Of a DNA stretch of 64,000 bases, positions 16,002-25,632 are shown in pieces. A program made the position numbers and the translations under genes. The stretch covers positions 558,001 to 622,000 of the forward strand of contig NZ_VTLB01000002.1 in the NCBI RefSeq assembly GCF_020514235.1, in the 5' to 3' direction. Numbering within the stretch: position 1 is the first letter of the stretch; every line of letters begins with the position of its first letter. The DNA comes from Synechococcus sp. MU1617. Lineage in GTDB: Bacteria > Cyanobacteriota > Cyanobacteriia > PCC-6307 > Cyanobiaceae. Under the pieces are notes generated by a model, which saw nothing but the letters and a program-made list of their open reading frames with translations, was not told the DNA's origin and ran no database searches.

Positions 16002-16777
16002 AAAGCCCAAGGTTTGCGGATCTGGAGTTGTTCTCTGTTAGGTCCCTCCAGCGTTGGACTGGCCAGGCACTGGCGTCGCACTAGGGCCAGCCCAAGCCAA
16101 GTGCCGTTGCATTCGAGAGCACTGGTAATCACCCCGGCTCGCATGCCATCCAGCGTGAGTTTGGTGGCGGCTGCCAGCGGACTGGGGCAGCTCCAACAGC
16201 GCAACTGTTGTTTCACCCCCGCCTGGCCAATGAGTTTGGCCATGGTCTCCTGACCCAGGTAGCAGCCTTTCTCCGTGCTGATCTGAGCGTCGAGTCCCAG
16301 TTCCAGGGGGTTGGTCTCGCCATTGAGTTCACCGGGCCCCGGGGGAAATCCGCTTTGGAGCCGCCAGTGCTCCAAAGCCTTCGCGGTGGCTGGTTCTCCT
16401 GATGCCCAGGGTTCTGGCAGTGCCGCCTCCGGATCGCACCACACGGCTGCAGCGTTGGGCTCCAGCCACTGCAGTCGGCGCAACTGGGCCAGGGGTTGGA
16501 GGCGAACCCGATCGGCTGGAAAGATCACCTGATCGAATCCAGCGTGAACGGCAGAGGGCTCTCCCGCCAGAACGATCACATCGGCCCCCTCTGCATCGAA
16601 ACGAAGTTCCAGTACAGCCCGCAAGCGTCCCGTTGCCGTCAGCCAGCAGGTCTGAAGCAGATCGCCGGATTTGAGTGCGTTGAGGTCAGCACTGGTCTGC
16701 CCCTGAAGAAACTGGCGTGCTCCGCTGCCGTTCAACCGCAGCCAGGGGATCTGGGCGTCCCAAAATAACTTGCTCAT
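15983..16777 (-). CDS. ygfZ: Folate-binding protein YgfZ/GcvT-like
   Basis: A 264-residue GcvT-fold protein with the YgfZ signature KGCYLGQE at 170-177 (Cys172). Family members bind tetrahydrofolate and support Fe-S cluster enzyme maintenance. Shorter than bacterial GcvT and lacking the aminomethyltransferase catalytic context. The ATG overlaps the pyrE stop by 4 nt (ATGA). Confidence 0.9.
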   Translation of the reverse strand: MSKLFWDAQIPWLRLNGSGARQFLQGQTSADLNALKSGDLLQTCWLTATGRLRAVLELRFDAEGADVIVLAGEPSAVHAGFDQVIFPADRVRLQPLAQLRRLQWLEPNAAAVWCDPEAALPEPWASGEPATAKALEHWRLQSGFPPGPGELNGETNPLELGLDAQISTEKGCYLGQETMAKLIGQAGVKQQLRCWSCPSPLAAATKLTLDGMRAGVITSALECNGTWLGLALVRRQCLASPTLEGPNREQLQIRKPWAFQDPDA

Positions 16778-17346
16778 GCCGGCGTGAAGGCGGCGATCTC
16801 AGACAGCTTGTAAAGGCTGATCAACTCAAGATTTTCAGCCGTCATGGCGGCGTCTCCCCCTTCCTCCCGGTCGACGATGGTGACGACTCGGTTCACCTTG
16901 TAACCAGCGTCGCGCAGCTGCCGGACCGCCTTGAGAGAGGAACCTCCTGTGGTGACAACGTCTTCCAGCACGGTAATCAGGGCCCCGGGGGCTGGTAGCG
17001 GACCCTCCAGCCAGGCTCCGGTGCCGTGGCCTTTGGCTTCCTTGCGCACGATCAGCGCATCAAGCTCCCGACCTCGATCGGCGGCGGCCATGGCAACACC
17101 GCTGACCAGTGGGTCTGCTCCGAGGGTAAGACCAGCCACGGCCACCGCATTCGGTTCCACGTGGGTGAGCATCGCCCTGCTGATCAGGGCCAGGCCGGAA
17201 CCGCTCAGGCTCACGGGTTTGCAGTTCACGTAGTGCTCGCTTTTGCGGCCTGAGGCAAGGGTGAAGTCTCCACGTCGGTAGGCCAGGGTGGCCAGACGGT
17301 TCAGCAGTTGCTCCCGCTCAGTCGGGACACTCGACGATTCAGGCAT
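16774..17346 (-). CDS. pyrE: Orotate phosphoribosyltransferase
   Basis: A 190-residue enzyme that joins orotate and PRPP to give OMP in pyrimidine synthesis. The PRPP-binding motif [15 protein letters not shown] is at 126-140, and the [10 protein letters not shown] loop at 101-110 matches the flexible catalytic loop of OPRTases. First gene of a pyrE-ygfZ pair. Divergent from the secreted-protein gene at 17403. Confidence 0.95.
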   Translation of the reverse strand: MPESSSVPTEREQLLNRLATLAYRRGDFTLASGRKSEHYVNCKPVSLSGSGLALISRAMLTHVEPNAVAVAGLTLGADPLVSGVAMAAADRGRELDALIVRKEAKGHGTGAWLEGPLPAPGALITVLEDVVTTGGSSLKAVRQLRDAGYKVNRVVTIVDREEGGDAAMTAENLELISLYKLSEIAAFTPA

Positions 17347-17402
17347 GGGACTGGCCGCGCTTCGCAGATGTCCTTAGTTTGCGTGTAGAGCTGTTTCATC
17401 CG

Positions 17403-17903
17403 GTGCTGCTGCGGTCGTTCTTTCGCTCGAGCCTGCTCCTGCTCGCTGGTCCATCGGTGTTGGCAGGTCCGTTGGTGTGCACCACCAGCGTTGAGGCTCC
17501 TCCGCCCGGTAGTGGTTCCGCTCCCGTCGAAGTGACGGTGTGCCATCCCACGGAGACCACCACTGAGCTGATCAACCGTCGCTTTTACACCTGGACCTCG
17601 CCCATGGCCCGGGGCGTGGACCCCCTGCATCAATTGACCGATGTTCTGGGGATTGCGGTTGGCGGCATCGAGGGGAACCGGTTCATGGGCTTCGGCTTCC
17701 CCGACCAGACGCTGATCTGGGATGGGTCTGCACTGCAGAACACGACGGGAGCTCTGCTGGAGGAGCAGAGTCCTCCGCTGCCGATGCGAACTCTGGATAT
17801 TTCGAGCGGGTTCAACGGCAGCCTGGCGGCCACCGAAGCCATCGAAGCCGTGCCGGACGCGCCCACAGCGGATCACTTCCCCGACGTGACTCCCCTGTGG
17901 TAA
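17403..17903 (+). CDS. Exported conserved hypothetical protein
   Basis: About 166 residues with an N-terminal signal peptide (SLLLLAGPSVLA, cleavage near LAG-PL) and a body containing two cysteines (PLVCTT and VTVCHP). I do not recognise a domain. The start is uncertain: GTG at 17403 gives a compact signal peptide; a TTG at 17379 adds eight residues. The stop is 13 bp before tRNA-CAU. Confidence 0.68.
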   Translation: MLLRSFFRSSLLLLAGPSVLAGPLVCTTSVEAPPPGSGSAPVEVTVCHPTETTTELINRRFYTWTSPMARGVDPLHQLTDVLGIAVGGIEGNRFMGFGFPDQTLIWDGSALQNTTGALLEEQSPPLPMRTLDISSGFNGSLAATEAIEAVPDAPTADHFPDVTPLW

Positions 17904-17915
17904 CACTCTGTTCGA

Positions 17916-17988
17916 GGGGGTCTAGCAATCTGGTGAATGCAGCGAACTCATAATTCGCCTAAGGCGAGTTCGATCCTCGCGACCCCCA
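17916..17988 (+). tRNA. tRNA with anticodon CAU (tRNA-Met or tRNA-Ile2)
   Basis: A 73-nt cloverleaf. The acceptor arm GGGGGTC pairs with GACCCCC, with A as discriminator. The anticodon stem GCGAA/TTCGC holds the loop CTCATAA, and the T arm GCGAG/CTCGC holds TTCGATC. The anticodon is CAU. The loop context also fits a lysidine-modified tRNA-Ile, so Met versus Ile2 is not settled. The CCA end is not encoded. Confidence 0.93.
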
Positions 17989-18001
17989 TTTCCCCCTGTT
18001 G

Positions 18002-19285
18002 ATGCGGCTTTTTCTGCTGGCTGTTCTGTTGGTTCTGCCGGCCTTCTTTGCGGCTGCAGAGGTGGCCCTGCTTCGGCTACGCCCCAGCCGCGTTGAAGTG
18101 CTGGTGGAGGAGGAGCAGGCCGGGGCCCGTTCCATCCAGCGTCTCCAGCGACGCCTGCGGCGCGCTTTGCTGGTGTCTCAACTGGGTGCGACCCTCGCTC
18201 TGGTGGCTCTTGGCTGGGCTGGCCGCGGTTTGGGCGGTCGGCTCTGGTCGGATGGGTCTGTGGGTGTGGCTTGGCGCGACACAGCTTTGTTCCTCAGCAT
18301 CGTGCTGCTGGCCACACTGGTGGCTGGTTTGTTGCCCAAGGCCTGGGTGCTGAACCGTCCCGAAGCCTCGGCGCTTCGACTGGTGCCGCTGCTGGAGGTG
18401 GTGATGCGCTGCCTGGCTCCACTGCTCAACCTGCTCGAGGCGCTGGCCGGGCTGCTGATGCGCCTGCTCGGCCTTGCTCCCCAATGGGATGTGCTGGTGC
18501 CAGCTCTTTCAGCTGGAGAGCTGGAAACCCTCGTGGAATCCGGTCGAGTGACTGGATTGTTCCCCGATGAGAAGAACATCCTGGAAGGTGTCTTTGCTCT
18601 GCGGGACACCCAGGTGCGTGAGGTGATGGTGCCGCGCTCAGGGATGGTCACCCTGCCGGCCACGGTCCGTTTCGCGGAAATGATGGAGGCCGTCCATCAC
18701 ACTCGTCACGCCCGCTTCCCGGTGATCGGCCAGTCGCTGGATGACGTGCGCGGCGTTCTGGATCTCCGTCAGATGGCTGAACCGATCGCACGGGGGGAGC
18801 TCCAGGCCGATTCGCTGCTCGAGCCCTACCTCCAGCCTGCGGTGCCCGTGCTGGAGACCTGCACGTTGGCGGAGCTTCTGCCGATGATCCGCAGCGGTCA
18901 GCCGCTGCTGCTGGTGGTGGACGAGCACGGCGGCACCGAGGGTCTGGTGACCGCAGCGGATCTCACTGGAGAAATCGTTGGCGATGAGGATCCCGGCGAG
19001 ACCGACGAACCGGATCTGCTCGAAGAGAAGGACTGCCCCGGTGCCTGGCTGGTGGCCGGAGATCTGGAGATCTTCGAGCTCAACCGACAGCTCGATCTCG
19101 ATCTGCCTGAGGCCGATGACCATCACACCCTGGCGGGCTTCCTGCTGGAGCGGCTCCAGCACATTCCATCCGCGGGGGAAGGGCTTCATTTCAACGGCCT
19201 TCAGTTCGAGATCACAGCCATGGCAGGGCCGCGTATCGAGCGGGTCCGGCTTGTTCTCCCCAGCTCAGAGGATGAATCCGACTGA
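18002..19285 (+). CDS. CNNM/CorC (hemolysin C-like) CBS-domain membrane protein
   Basis: A 427-residue protein with an N-terminal DUF21/CNNM membrane part (FFAAAEVALLRLRPSRVE, then two further hydrophobic spans), a CBS pair at roughly 195-320 (REVMVPRSGMVTLP; LLLVVDEHGGTEGLVT) and a C-terminal CorC_HlyC domain. Relatives act in Mg2+ or Co2+ export, or as metal-responsive membrane proteins. The ATG at 18002 lies only 13 nt beyond the tRNA 3' end; an in-frame TTG is immediately upstream. No SD is visible, so the gene may be translated from tRNA-processed mRNA. Confidence 0.9.
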   Translation: MRLFLLAVLLVLPAFFAAAEVALLRLRPSRVEVLVEEEQAGARSIQRLQRRLRRALLVSQLGATLALVALGWAGRGLGGRLWSDGSVGVAWRDTALFLSIVLLATLVAGLLPKAWVLNRPEASALRLVPLLEVVMRCLAPLLNLLEALAGLLMRLLGLAPQWDVLVPALSAGELETLVESGRVTGLFPDEKNILEGVFALRDTQVREVMVPRSGMVTLPATVRFAEMMEAVHHTRHARFPVIGQSLDDVRGVLDLRQMAEPIARGELQADSLLEPYLQPAVPVLETCTLAELLPMIRSGQPLLLVVDEHGGTEGLVTAADLTGEIVGDEDPGETDEPDLLEEKDCPGAWLVAGDLEIFELNRQLDLDLPEADDHHTLAGFLLERLQHIPSAGEGLHFNGLQFEITAMAGPRIERVRLVLPSSEDESD

Positions 19286-19322
19286 AGGCCGATAGTCTTC
19301 CCCCAATCGAGCGCCTCTGCTG

Positions 19323-20330
19323 ATGTCTCCCGATCCCATGGCCCCAGTCAAGGTCGGGGTGATCGGCATCGGCAACATGGGTTGGCACCACGCTCGGGTG
19401 CTCAGTCTTCTGCGGGATGCCGATCTGGTGGGGGTCGCGGATCCGGATGCTGATCGTGGAAAGCTCGCTACCGAGCAATTTGGCTGCCGCTGGTTCGCCG
19501 ACTACAACTCCATGCTCTCGGAGGTGGAGGCCGTCTGCATCGCGGTTCCCACCCTGTTGCACCATCCCGTCGGTTTGGCCTGCCTGCGTGCGGGTGTGCA
19601 TGTTCTGATCGAAAAGCCGATTGCAGCCAGTCAGGACGAAGCCACTGCGCTGATCGAGGCTGCTTCAGCGGCGGGGTGTCTGCTGCAGGTGGGCCACATC
19701 GAGCGGTTTAACCCTGCCTTCCGTGAGCTCACCAAGGTGGTGGCCAACGAGGAGGTGGTGGTTCTCGAGGCGCGTCGCCACAGCCCCCACTCCGATCGGG
19801 CCAATGACGTCTCCGTGGTGCTGGATCTGATGATCCACGACATCGACCTCGTGCTGGAATTGGCCAAGGCACCCGTGGTACGGCTTGCCGCTGCCGGTGG
19901 TCGCAGTGCCGAAGGCCCGATCGACTACGTCAACGCCACGTTGGGTTTCGAGAACGGTGTAGTGGCCAGCCTCACGGCCAGCAAGATGAGCCACCGCAAA
20001 ATCCGTAGCCTCAGTGCCCATTGCCGTTCGAGCTTGGTGGAGACGGACTTTCTCAACCACACCTTGCACATCCATCGCCGTGCCCATGAGTGGTACTCCG
20101 CCGATCACGGTGAGCTGCTGTATCGAAATGACGGCTTCATCGAGGAGGTGAGCACCACCTCGATCGAACCGCTCTATGCCGAGCTCGAGCACTTTCTTCA
20201 GTGCGTGCACGGCCGGGAAATCCCTGCGGTGGATGGCCTTCAGGCCTCGCGTGCCCTCAAGCTGGCAGACCTGATCGAGCAGGCCGTTGAACATCCGGAT
20301 ACGGGAGCGCCCCTATGCGCACCGATCTGA
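19323..20330 (+). CDS. Gfo/Idh/MocA-family oxidoreductase
   Basis: A 335-residue NAD(P)-dependent sugar or polyol dehydrogenase type. The Rossmann motif GVIGIGNMGWHHA lies near the N-terminus. The catalytic EKPIA motif follows the second beta block, and a DLMIHDIDLVLEL segment in the second domain carries the conserved D-x-x-x-H. Located 37 bp after the CNNM gene and likely co-transcribed. Substrate unknown; nucleotide-sugar or inositol-type substrates are typical. An alternative start at 19338 would begin MAPVKV. Confidence 0.9.
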   Translation: MSPDPMAPVKVGVIGIGNMGWHHARVLSLLRDADLVGVADPDADRGKLATEQFGCRWFADYNSMLSEVEAVCIAVPTLLHHPVGLACLRAGVHVLIEKPIAASQDEATALIEAASAAGCLLQVGHIERFNPAFRELTKVVANEEVVVLEARRHSPHSDRANDVSVVLDLMIHDIDLVLELAKAPVVRLAAAGGRSAEGPIDYVNATLGFENGVVASLTASKMSHRKIRSLSAHCRSSLVETDFLNHTLHIHRRAHEWYSADHGELLYRNDGFIEEVSTTSIEPLYAELEHFLQCVHGREIPAVDGLQASRALKLADLIEQAVEHPDTGAPLCAPI

Positions 20331-20345
20331 GTGCTACCGCTCGGA

Positions 20346-23300
20346 TCAGACCAGCCCTTGTTGTTCGGCCAGTTCTCGCAACGCCGTGACCTGCCAGCGG
20401 CGGCAGTCACCGGGTGAGGATCGATAGAACTGCCCCCAGGCCTGGGCCTTGTGTTGCGGGTAGTTCTCCGGTCGGAGGGAGGCATGGCTCTGTTGCCAAC
20501 CCACCCGGACGGCATGACCGATCACCACGTCGAGGGCCAGGTCATCCTCGAAGCGCACCTCTGGATTGGCTTCGACGAAGGCCATCAGCGAGAGCAGGCA
20601 TTCGCTGCAGAGTTGGCGGTATTCCGGCGCCTTGATCCGACTGAGCAAATGGTCGACCTGGGCGGCGAAATTGCGCTCCCCTGGTGTTTTTTCAAGAATG
20701 AGGCGGCTGTTGAGCCGATTGCGCCGCTCCAGCTTGTCGCCGATCACCAGGCCGCGGCAGTGCTGCAGCAGCGACCAGATCCCGGCATAGAAATCGCGGG
20801 GAACTTTTTGGAAGGACCCCAGGCGGATGCGGTGCTGAAGCCAGTCCCCACCCCCCGGTGTTTCCTCTAACGGGTCAGGCACTGACCACTGCACTCGGCC
20901 GCTTACGTGCAGCTGTTCGCCGCGTTGAAGGGCTGCTCTGGCATGGTCCACATCGGCGAGCACGGCGCGCAAGCGCTTGCGAATCGCGTGGGGTGCTTCG
21001 CTGCAGAGGGCTTCAAAGGCTTCGTCCTGACTGAGCATTTTCTCCACGGCTAGCTCTGATGTCAGCAGCAGCAACAGCTGCCCCAGCTGCAGGGTGAGGC
21101 TGCCCTTCAGCAGAGCTGGCTCCCGCCGCGCCACGCTGTCGAGGGCGAGCAGGAGTTCCTGTTCGAGCATTCGTTCACGGCCGTCGATCCCGCTGGTGGT
21201 TTCAATCCGTTGGGCGATGGCGGCACTGTCCAACGGTTGACGAAGCCGAGAGTCGCCGGTGTAGTTGCGCCCCACCACCACCTGTTTCTGGCGGACGAGA
21301 AGGTCGGTGAGGGCATCTTCCAACTGGGGATGCACCATCCCCATGGCGCCAGCACAGCGCCGCACCACGTTCCAGTCTTCACAACGCAAGCCCCGTTGAT
21401 AGACCTCCTCAAGCAGGGTGTGCAGGGCCACCGGATGGCCCTCGGGGCTGCGTTGAATTCCCTGGGGGCCGAGGCGCCGTTGCAGCAACTCGAGCACTTC
21501 GGCCTGTTCATGCAGCAGCCCACTGCTCCAGAGGCGCTGGCTAAGTTGTTCGATTGGAGTGTCATCCAGCTCTTGCTCCTCTGCGGCGGTCAGATCCCGT
21601 AGATCAGTGGCGTCGCGCAGCAGCGGCTGGGGTGGCTCGGACCGTTGCACCGGTTTCTGTTGGAGCGGCGGCAGCTGCACCTCCTGCGCCTGATCCACCA
21701 GCTCACTGAGGCAGCCCAAGCGGACGGGGATGCTTTCAATGACGCCCCTGCCGAGTTGCCGGGCCAGTTTGAGGATCACGTCGCGATGCTGCTGGAGGGC
21801 CGCATCGCGAATGGGGATCACCAGCAGGGGACGTCCCATGCCGCGCCAGTGCCGTTGCAGCAGATGCAGCTCGTCCACAACGGTCTCAAGCAGTTCCTCC
21901 GGGTCATCGGCCAGATAGCTGCTGACGTCTTCCAGCACCGACGGGGTGAACACACTGATGGCGCCGTCCTGGCGATAGACCCGAGCCGTGTCCTCGGTTT
22001 CCACCCGGTGCCCGGGGCGCCCAGTGAGCTCAAGCCGTGGATTGGTGCCAGCGGCTTTCAACCGTTGCTTCAGCTCGTCGGACGACTGCACGGAAATCAC
22101 TGAGGTCGGATCGATCGGCACCTCTGCAGCCAGCAGCTCCTGGCGCACGGCATCCGTCTGAGCAGCCATCGCTACGAGAACGGTTTCGGCGCCAAGCGGC
22201 TGCGGCTCCCTGCGGCCACAGGGGTCAATGTCCTCTGGACGGATCAGATCGTCGATCAGCATTTCCCCGAGCCACACCAGGCTCTGGGTCCAGATCAGCG
22301 GCAGGTTGGTGTTGGCCACCCGCTCTTGGCTGCCTGGATTCAGCCGTTCCTGATCGACCGCACTGGCCGGGACCTGATAGAGCTCGGGATAGAGACGTTC
22401 GCCGTCCTGTTCAACGGCCAGTGTCTTGAGCTGGCTGTGCAGGCGCCGGGCCTCGTCCCAGCGCCTTTCGCAGCATGCAGTGACCAGTTCGAAGGCCAGA
22501 AACAACGGCCACTCCGACTCGATCCCTTCAAAGGCGGCGAGCTCCTCCGGTTCGTAGTGCAGGCGGTTGACGTCTTCCACCGCCGTCTGGTGACCATCCC
22601 GGAGGAAGCGTTTGTAGCCGTAGGCCCCGCCGAGTTCCCGTCGAATCCGACGGCCGGTGCGCTCCACCAGGGCGGCATCCTCCACCGCCCAGGCGGGATA
22701 ACCAATCACCGAGAGGCAGGCACTGTCGGCTTCCTTACTGGCGGATTCCCGTGGCAGGAGCCCTTGCAGGGCCCGACGGAGGCGCACTATGGCTCCCTGG
22801 GGAATCAGCAGGATGCAGCTGCCGTTGCCGTGGGGGCCGTAGAGGTCGAGCCCATCGAGTGCTTCTAGGGCGGCTTTGGCCATTCCGATTGAGCTGGCAT
22901 TGCGCTCCGGCAGGCCATGGTTGCCTTTGTCGCCCCGTTCCCAGATCCCGTAGTCGGGGGTGCGGTAGGCCCTGGCGATGTAGTGCACCAGGTTTTGGAG
23001 GAAATCCACTTCGTCACGGCTTTGCACCACAGCGCAGCCGCCCTTGGTTAATTGCGCCAGCTGCAGCAGGAACAGTGAGGTGGCATCGAGTTGTAGATGT
23101 CCCCAGGCGTCGTCAGCCACCACTGGCTCGCCGGTGCAGCTGTCGTACTTGGCGTGAAGGGCGTCGAGGGGGTTGAGGCTCTCCTTGAAGCGCTCCACCT
23201 TCGCGGCCTGCCGCATCATCGAACGCATCAGCCCGCGCATGAGGGCCACCACCCGCTGCTCCAGTTCCCATGAGCGCAGGCTGTTCTGCCCCTGCTGACG

Positions 23301-23534
23301 GCGGTGGGCCAAGGCCAGTCCCCAAACGCACTGCACCGAATAGACGCAGTCCCGCACCCAGGCATCGCCGTAGTTGCCATGGATGGTGTGGGCGGTGCTG
23401 GCGGGGAGCAGGCCGCTGATCGGGTCCTGCCGATCGAGAACCACCCGTTGGATGGATTGATCCAGCCGCTGAAGGGTTGTGGCGTGGTTCTGCGGAAGGG
23501 TTTCCGTCGTCGTCACAACCATGCCCTCATGCAT
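20346..23534 (-). CDS. Phosphorylase b kinase alpha/beta-like GH15-related protein
   Basis: A protein of about 1062 residues. The N-terminal third is a (alpha/alpha)6-barrel of glycoside hydrolase family 15/phosphorylase kinase alpha type: GNYGDAWVRDCVYSVQCVWG, LDATSLFLLQLAQLTKGG and NASSIGMAKAALEALDG match the PHKA pattern closely. The remainder is helical and includes a DUF-like C-terminal region of the kind seen in PHK subunits. No protein-kinase catalytic domain is present. The function in cyanobacteria is unknown; a glucoamylase-like or glycogen-related scaffold is possible. The start at 23534 has AGAGG five bases upstream; ATGs at 23555 and 23522 are alternatives. Divergent from wecG. 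Confidence 0.85.
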   Translation of the reverse strand: MHEGMVVTTTETLPQNHATTLQRLDQSIQRVVLDRQDPISGLLPASTAHTIHGNYGDAWVRDCVYSVQCVWGLALAHRRQQGQNSLRSWELEQRVVALMRGLMRSMMRQAAKVERFKESLNPLDALHAKYDSCTGEPVVADDAWGHLQLDATSLFLLQLAQLTKGGCAVVQSRDEVDFLQNLVHYIARAYRTPDYGIWERGDKGNHGLPERNASSIGMAKAALEALDGLDLYGPHGNGSCILLIPQGAIVRLRRALQGLLPRESASKEADSACLSVIGYPAWAVEDAALVERTGRRIRRELGGAYGYKRFLRDGHQTAVEDVNRLHYEPEELAAFEGIESEWPLFLAFELVTACCERRWDEARRLHSQLKTLAVEQDGERLYPELYQVPASAVDQERLNPGSQERVANTNLPLIWTQSLVWLGEMLIDDLIRPEDIDPCGRREPQPLGAETVLVAMAAQTDAVRQELLAAEVPIDPTSVISVQSSDELKQRLKAAGTNPRLELTGRPGHRVETEDTARVYRQDGAISVFTPSVLEDVSSYLADDPEELLETVVDELHLLQRHWRGMGRPLLVIPIRDAALQQHRDVILKLARQLGRGVIESIPVRLGCLSELVDQAQEVQLPPLQQKPVQRSEPPQPLLRDATDLRDLTAAEEQELDDTPIEQLSQRLWSSGLLHEQAEVLELLQRRLGPQGIQRSPEGHPVALHTLLEEVYQRGLRCEDWNVVRRCAGAMGMVHPQLEDALTDLLVRQKQVVVGRNYTGDSRLRQPLDSAAIAQRIETTSGIDGRERMLEQELLLALDSVARREPALLKGSLTLQLGQLLLLLTSELAVEKMLSQDEAFEALCSEAPHAIRKRLRAVLADVDHARAALQRGEQLHVSGRVQWSVPDPLEETPGGGDWLQHRIRLGSFQKVPRDFYAGIWSLLQHCRGLVIGDKLERRNRLNSRLILEKTPGERNFAAQVDHLLSRIKAPEYRQLCSECLLSLMAFVEANPEVRFEDDLALDVVIGHAVRVGWQQSHASLRPENYPQHKAQAWGQFYRSSPGDCRRWQVTALRELAEQQGLV

Positions 23535-23570
23535 CACCGCCTCTAAATTCTCCATCGCAGCCCCACGGCC

Positions 23571-24305
23571 ATGGACTCTGTCAGCACCGCTCCCGATGAC
23601 CGTCGCCGCTGCCAGGTGCTCGGGGTGCCGGTGGATGCCTGCCGTGATGTCTGTGCTGCAGCCCTCGGTCTGCATGCCCGGGGCGGCGGACGCATCGTCA
23701 CCCTGAACGCTGAGATGACGATGTCGGCTCGGGCCGATGCCGCTCTGGGTCAGGCGATCGGAACGGCTGATCTGGTGATCCCCGATGGAGCGGGAGTGGT
23801 TTGGGCCCTGGGCCGTCAGAAGATCCGGGTCGTCAAAACGGCGGGAATTGAGCTGGCCTGGACCTTGCTGGAGTACGCCGCAGCCCATCGATGGCGCGTG
23901 GCGCTGGTGGGCGCATCACCTGAGGTGATGGCAACGCTGCGTGCGGAGTTGCCGCAACGCATCCGTGGCCTCACCCTGGCGCTCGCGGTGGATGGTTATC
24001 AAGCTCCTGAGGCTTGGCCGGGCCTTGAGGATCAGCTCAAGGCTTTGAAGCCGGATCTCGTTTTGGTGGCTCTGGGGGTGCCGCGCCAGGAAATCTGGTC
24101 GGAACGCGTGGCGTCAGGGCAGCCTGGACTCTGGATGGGTGTCGGCGGCAGTTTTGACGTTTGGGCCGGCATCAAAAAACGTGCCCCCGGCTGGATGTGC
24201 CGGATGCAAATTGAGTGGCTATACCGGCTCATTCAGGAACCTTCACGCTGGCGACGCATGCTGTCGCTGCCAGCGTTTGCTCTGAAGGTGATCCGGTTGG
24301 GCTGA
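23571..24305 (+). CDS. WecG/TagA/CpsF-family glycosyltransferase
   Basis: A 244-residue GT26-type transferase. Key blocks are VTLNAEMTMSARAD, the acidic pocket VIPDGAGVVWA, LVGASPEV, and VALGVPRQEIWSER followed by MGVGGSFDVWAG near the C-terminus. Such enzymes add the second sugar to an undecaprenyl-PP-linked primer in polysaccharide or teichoic-acid synthesis. A WecA-like initiating transferase lies at 39.4 kb in this window. The stop is inside a perfect 12-bp palindrome shared with the psbK stop. Confidence 0.92.
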   Translation: MDSVSTAPDDRRRCQVLGVPVDACRDVCAAALGLHARGGGRIVTLNAEMTMSARADAALGQAIGTADLVIPDGAGVVWALGRQKIRVVKTAGIELAWTLLEYAAAHRWRVALVGASPEVMATLRAELPQRIRGLTLALAVDGYQAPEAWPGLEDQLKALKPDLVLVALGVPRQEIWSERVASGQPGLWMGVGGSFDVWAGIKKRAPGWMCRMQIEWLYRLIQEPSRWRRMLSLPAFALKVIRLG

Positions 24306-24309
24306 AGCT

Positions 24310-24453
24310 TCAGCGGAAGCCCACTGAGGCCTGCCAAACGAAGGCCAGCAGCAGGAAGAAGACCGGGATCAACGGAAGAATGTCGATCAGCGGAGAGAAG
24401 GCCTGATAGGCCTCGGGCAGCTGTGCCAGCAGGTCGAGGGTGAAGGCGGCCAT
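24310..24453 (-). CDS. psbK: Photosystem II protein K
   Basis: A 47-residue single-span membrane protein. The sequence starts [16 protein letters not shown] and ends [17 protein letters not shown], the mature PsbK pattern (conserved P..Y..F.P..D..P..P.....LAF.WQ...GFR). It is a low-molecular-mass subunit near CP43 in the photosystem II core of the thylakoid. It lies 31 nt downstream of tgt on the same strand and is probably in one operon with it. An in-frame ATG three codons upstream is possible. Confidence 0.97.
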   Translation of the reverse strand: MAAFTLDLLAQLPEAYQAFSPLIDILPLIPVFFLLLAFVWQASVGFR

Positions 24454-24484
24454 CCCTTGCATCAAAAAGGCGTTGGGCTGGACG

Positions 24485-25603
24485 CTACCACGTGTGATGG
24501 GCTGGAGAGTCTGGCTCCCAGGGAGCGAAATCCTCTGAAAAACAGCCGTCTCGAATGGCTTGTGCCATGGCCGAGGTGAAACGCACCAGATGGGTGATGT
24601 TGTGAATGCTCAACAAGGTGAGGCCCAGAAGCTCCTCGCTGCGAATCAGGTGATGCAGGTAGGCCCGGGTGTGGCCGGTGCAGGCCACACAGGAGCAGCT
24701 CGGATCCAGGGGGGTGTGGTCGTGTCGGAAGCGGGCATTGCGCAGGTTCCAGCGTTCGCCGCCCACCAGGGCGGTGCCGTGACGGCCGAGTCGGGTGGGC
24801 AAGACGCAGTCGAACAGGTCAATGCCGTTGGCCACGGCGATCGCCATCTCGCGCAAGGTGCCGATGCCCATCAGGTATCGGGGCTTTTGTGTGGGGAGCA
24901 GGGGTGTGACATCCCGCACGATGCGATGCATCTCCTCCACGGGCTCCCCGACGCTGACGCCACCGACGGCGATGCCCGGCAAATCAAATGAGGCGACGGC
25001 TGTCGCACTTTCCCGTCGCAGATGCGGGAAACAACCGCCCTGAACGATGCCGAATAGCGCCTGATCCTCACGGGTGTGGGCGGTGACGCAGCGCTCGAGC
25101 CAGGCATGGGTGCGGCGACAGGCATCGATGACGTCGTTCTCCGTCGCCGGATAGGGCGGGCATTGGTCGAAGGCCATGGCCACATCCGCCCCAAGGGCCA
25201 TTTGGATTTGGGTGGCATGTTCCGGGGTCATGTCGATGGTGCGTCCATCGCGAGGGTTTCGGAACACCACGCCACGGTCATCGATCTTGTTCAGGTCCCC
25301 CAGGCTGAACACCTGAAAGCCGCCGGAGTCGGTGAGCATCGGGCCGTCCCAGCCCATGAACCGGTGCAGGCCTCCGGCCGCTGCCACGATCTCCTCGCCG
25401 GGCTGCAAATGCAGGTGGTAGGTGTTCGAGAGCACCATCTGGGCCCCTGTGCGCCCCAGTTGTTCGGTGCTGATGCCCTTGACGGTGGCCAGGGTTCCCA
25501 CCGGCATGAAGCGTGGTGTGTGCACCGGCCCATGCGGGGTCTCAAAGGTGCCGCACCGTGCTGATGTGTTGGCGCAATGCGCGTTGATCTCGAAGCCGAA
25601 CAC
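24485..25603 (-). CDS. tgt: tRNA-guanine transglycosylase
   Basis: A 372-residue queuine/preQ1 tRNA-ribosyltransferase that swaps G34 in GUN-anticodon tRNAs. The catalytic base region [11 protein letters not shown] is at 90-100 (D92). The nucleophile-containing [13 protein letters not shown] block is in the second half, and the zinc site CSCVAC followed by a downstream HH is intact. The start is a GTG at 25601-25603, giving VFGFEI. Followed by psbK; cobS is divergent. Confidence 0.96.
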   Translation of the reverse strand: MFGFEINAHCANTSARCGTFETPHGPVHTPRFMPVGTLATVKGISTEQLGRTGAQMVLSNTYHLHLQPGEEIVAAAGGLHRFMGWDGPMLTDSGGFQVFSLGDLNKIDDRGVVFRNPRDGRTIDMTPEHATQIQMALGADVAMAFDQCPPYPATENDVIDACRRTHAWLERCVTAHTREDQALFGIVQGGCFPHLRRESATAVASFDLPGIAVGGVSVGEPVEEMHRIVRDVTPLLPTQKPRYLMGIGTLREMAIAVANGIDLFDCVLPTRLGRHGTALVGGERWNLRNARFRHDHTPLDPSCSCVACTGHTRAYLHHLIRSEELLGLTLLSIHNITHLVRFTSAMAQAIRDGCFSEDFAPWEPDSPAHHTW

Positions 25604-25632
25604 GACTGATCCGCCCCTGTAATGACCCTACG

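Noticed and set aside
24302-24313. Perfect 12-bp palindrome CTGAAGCTTCAG over the wecG and psbK stop codons
   Set aside because: No loop and no T-tract, so not a convincing terminator; probably chance at convergent stops.
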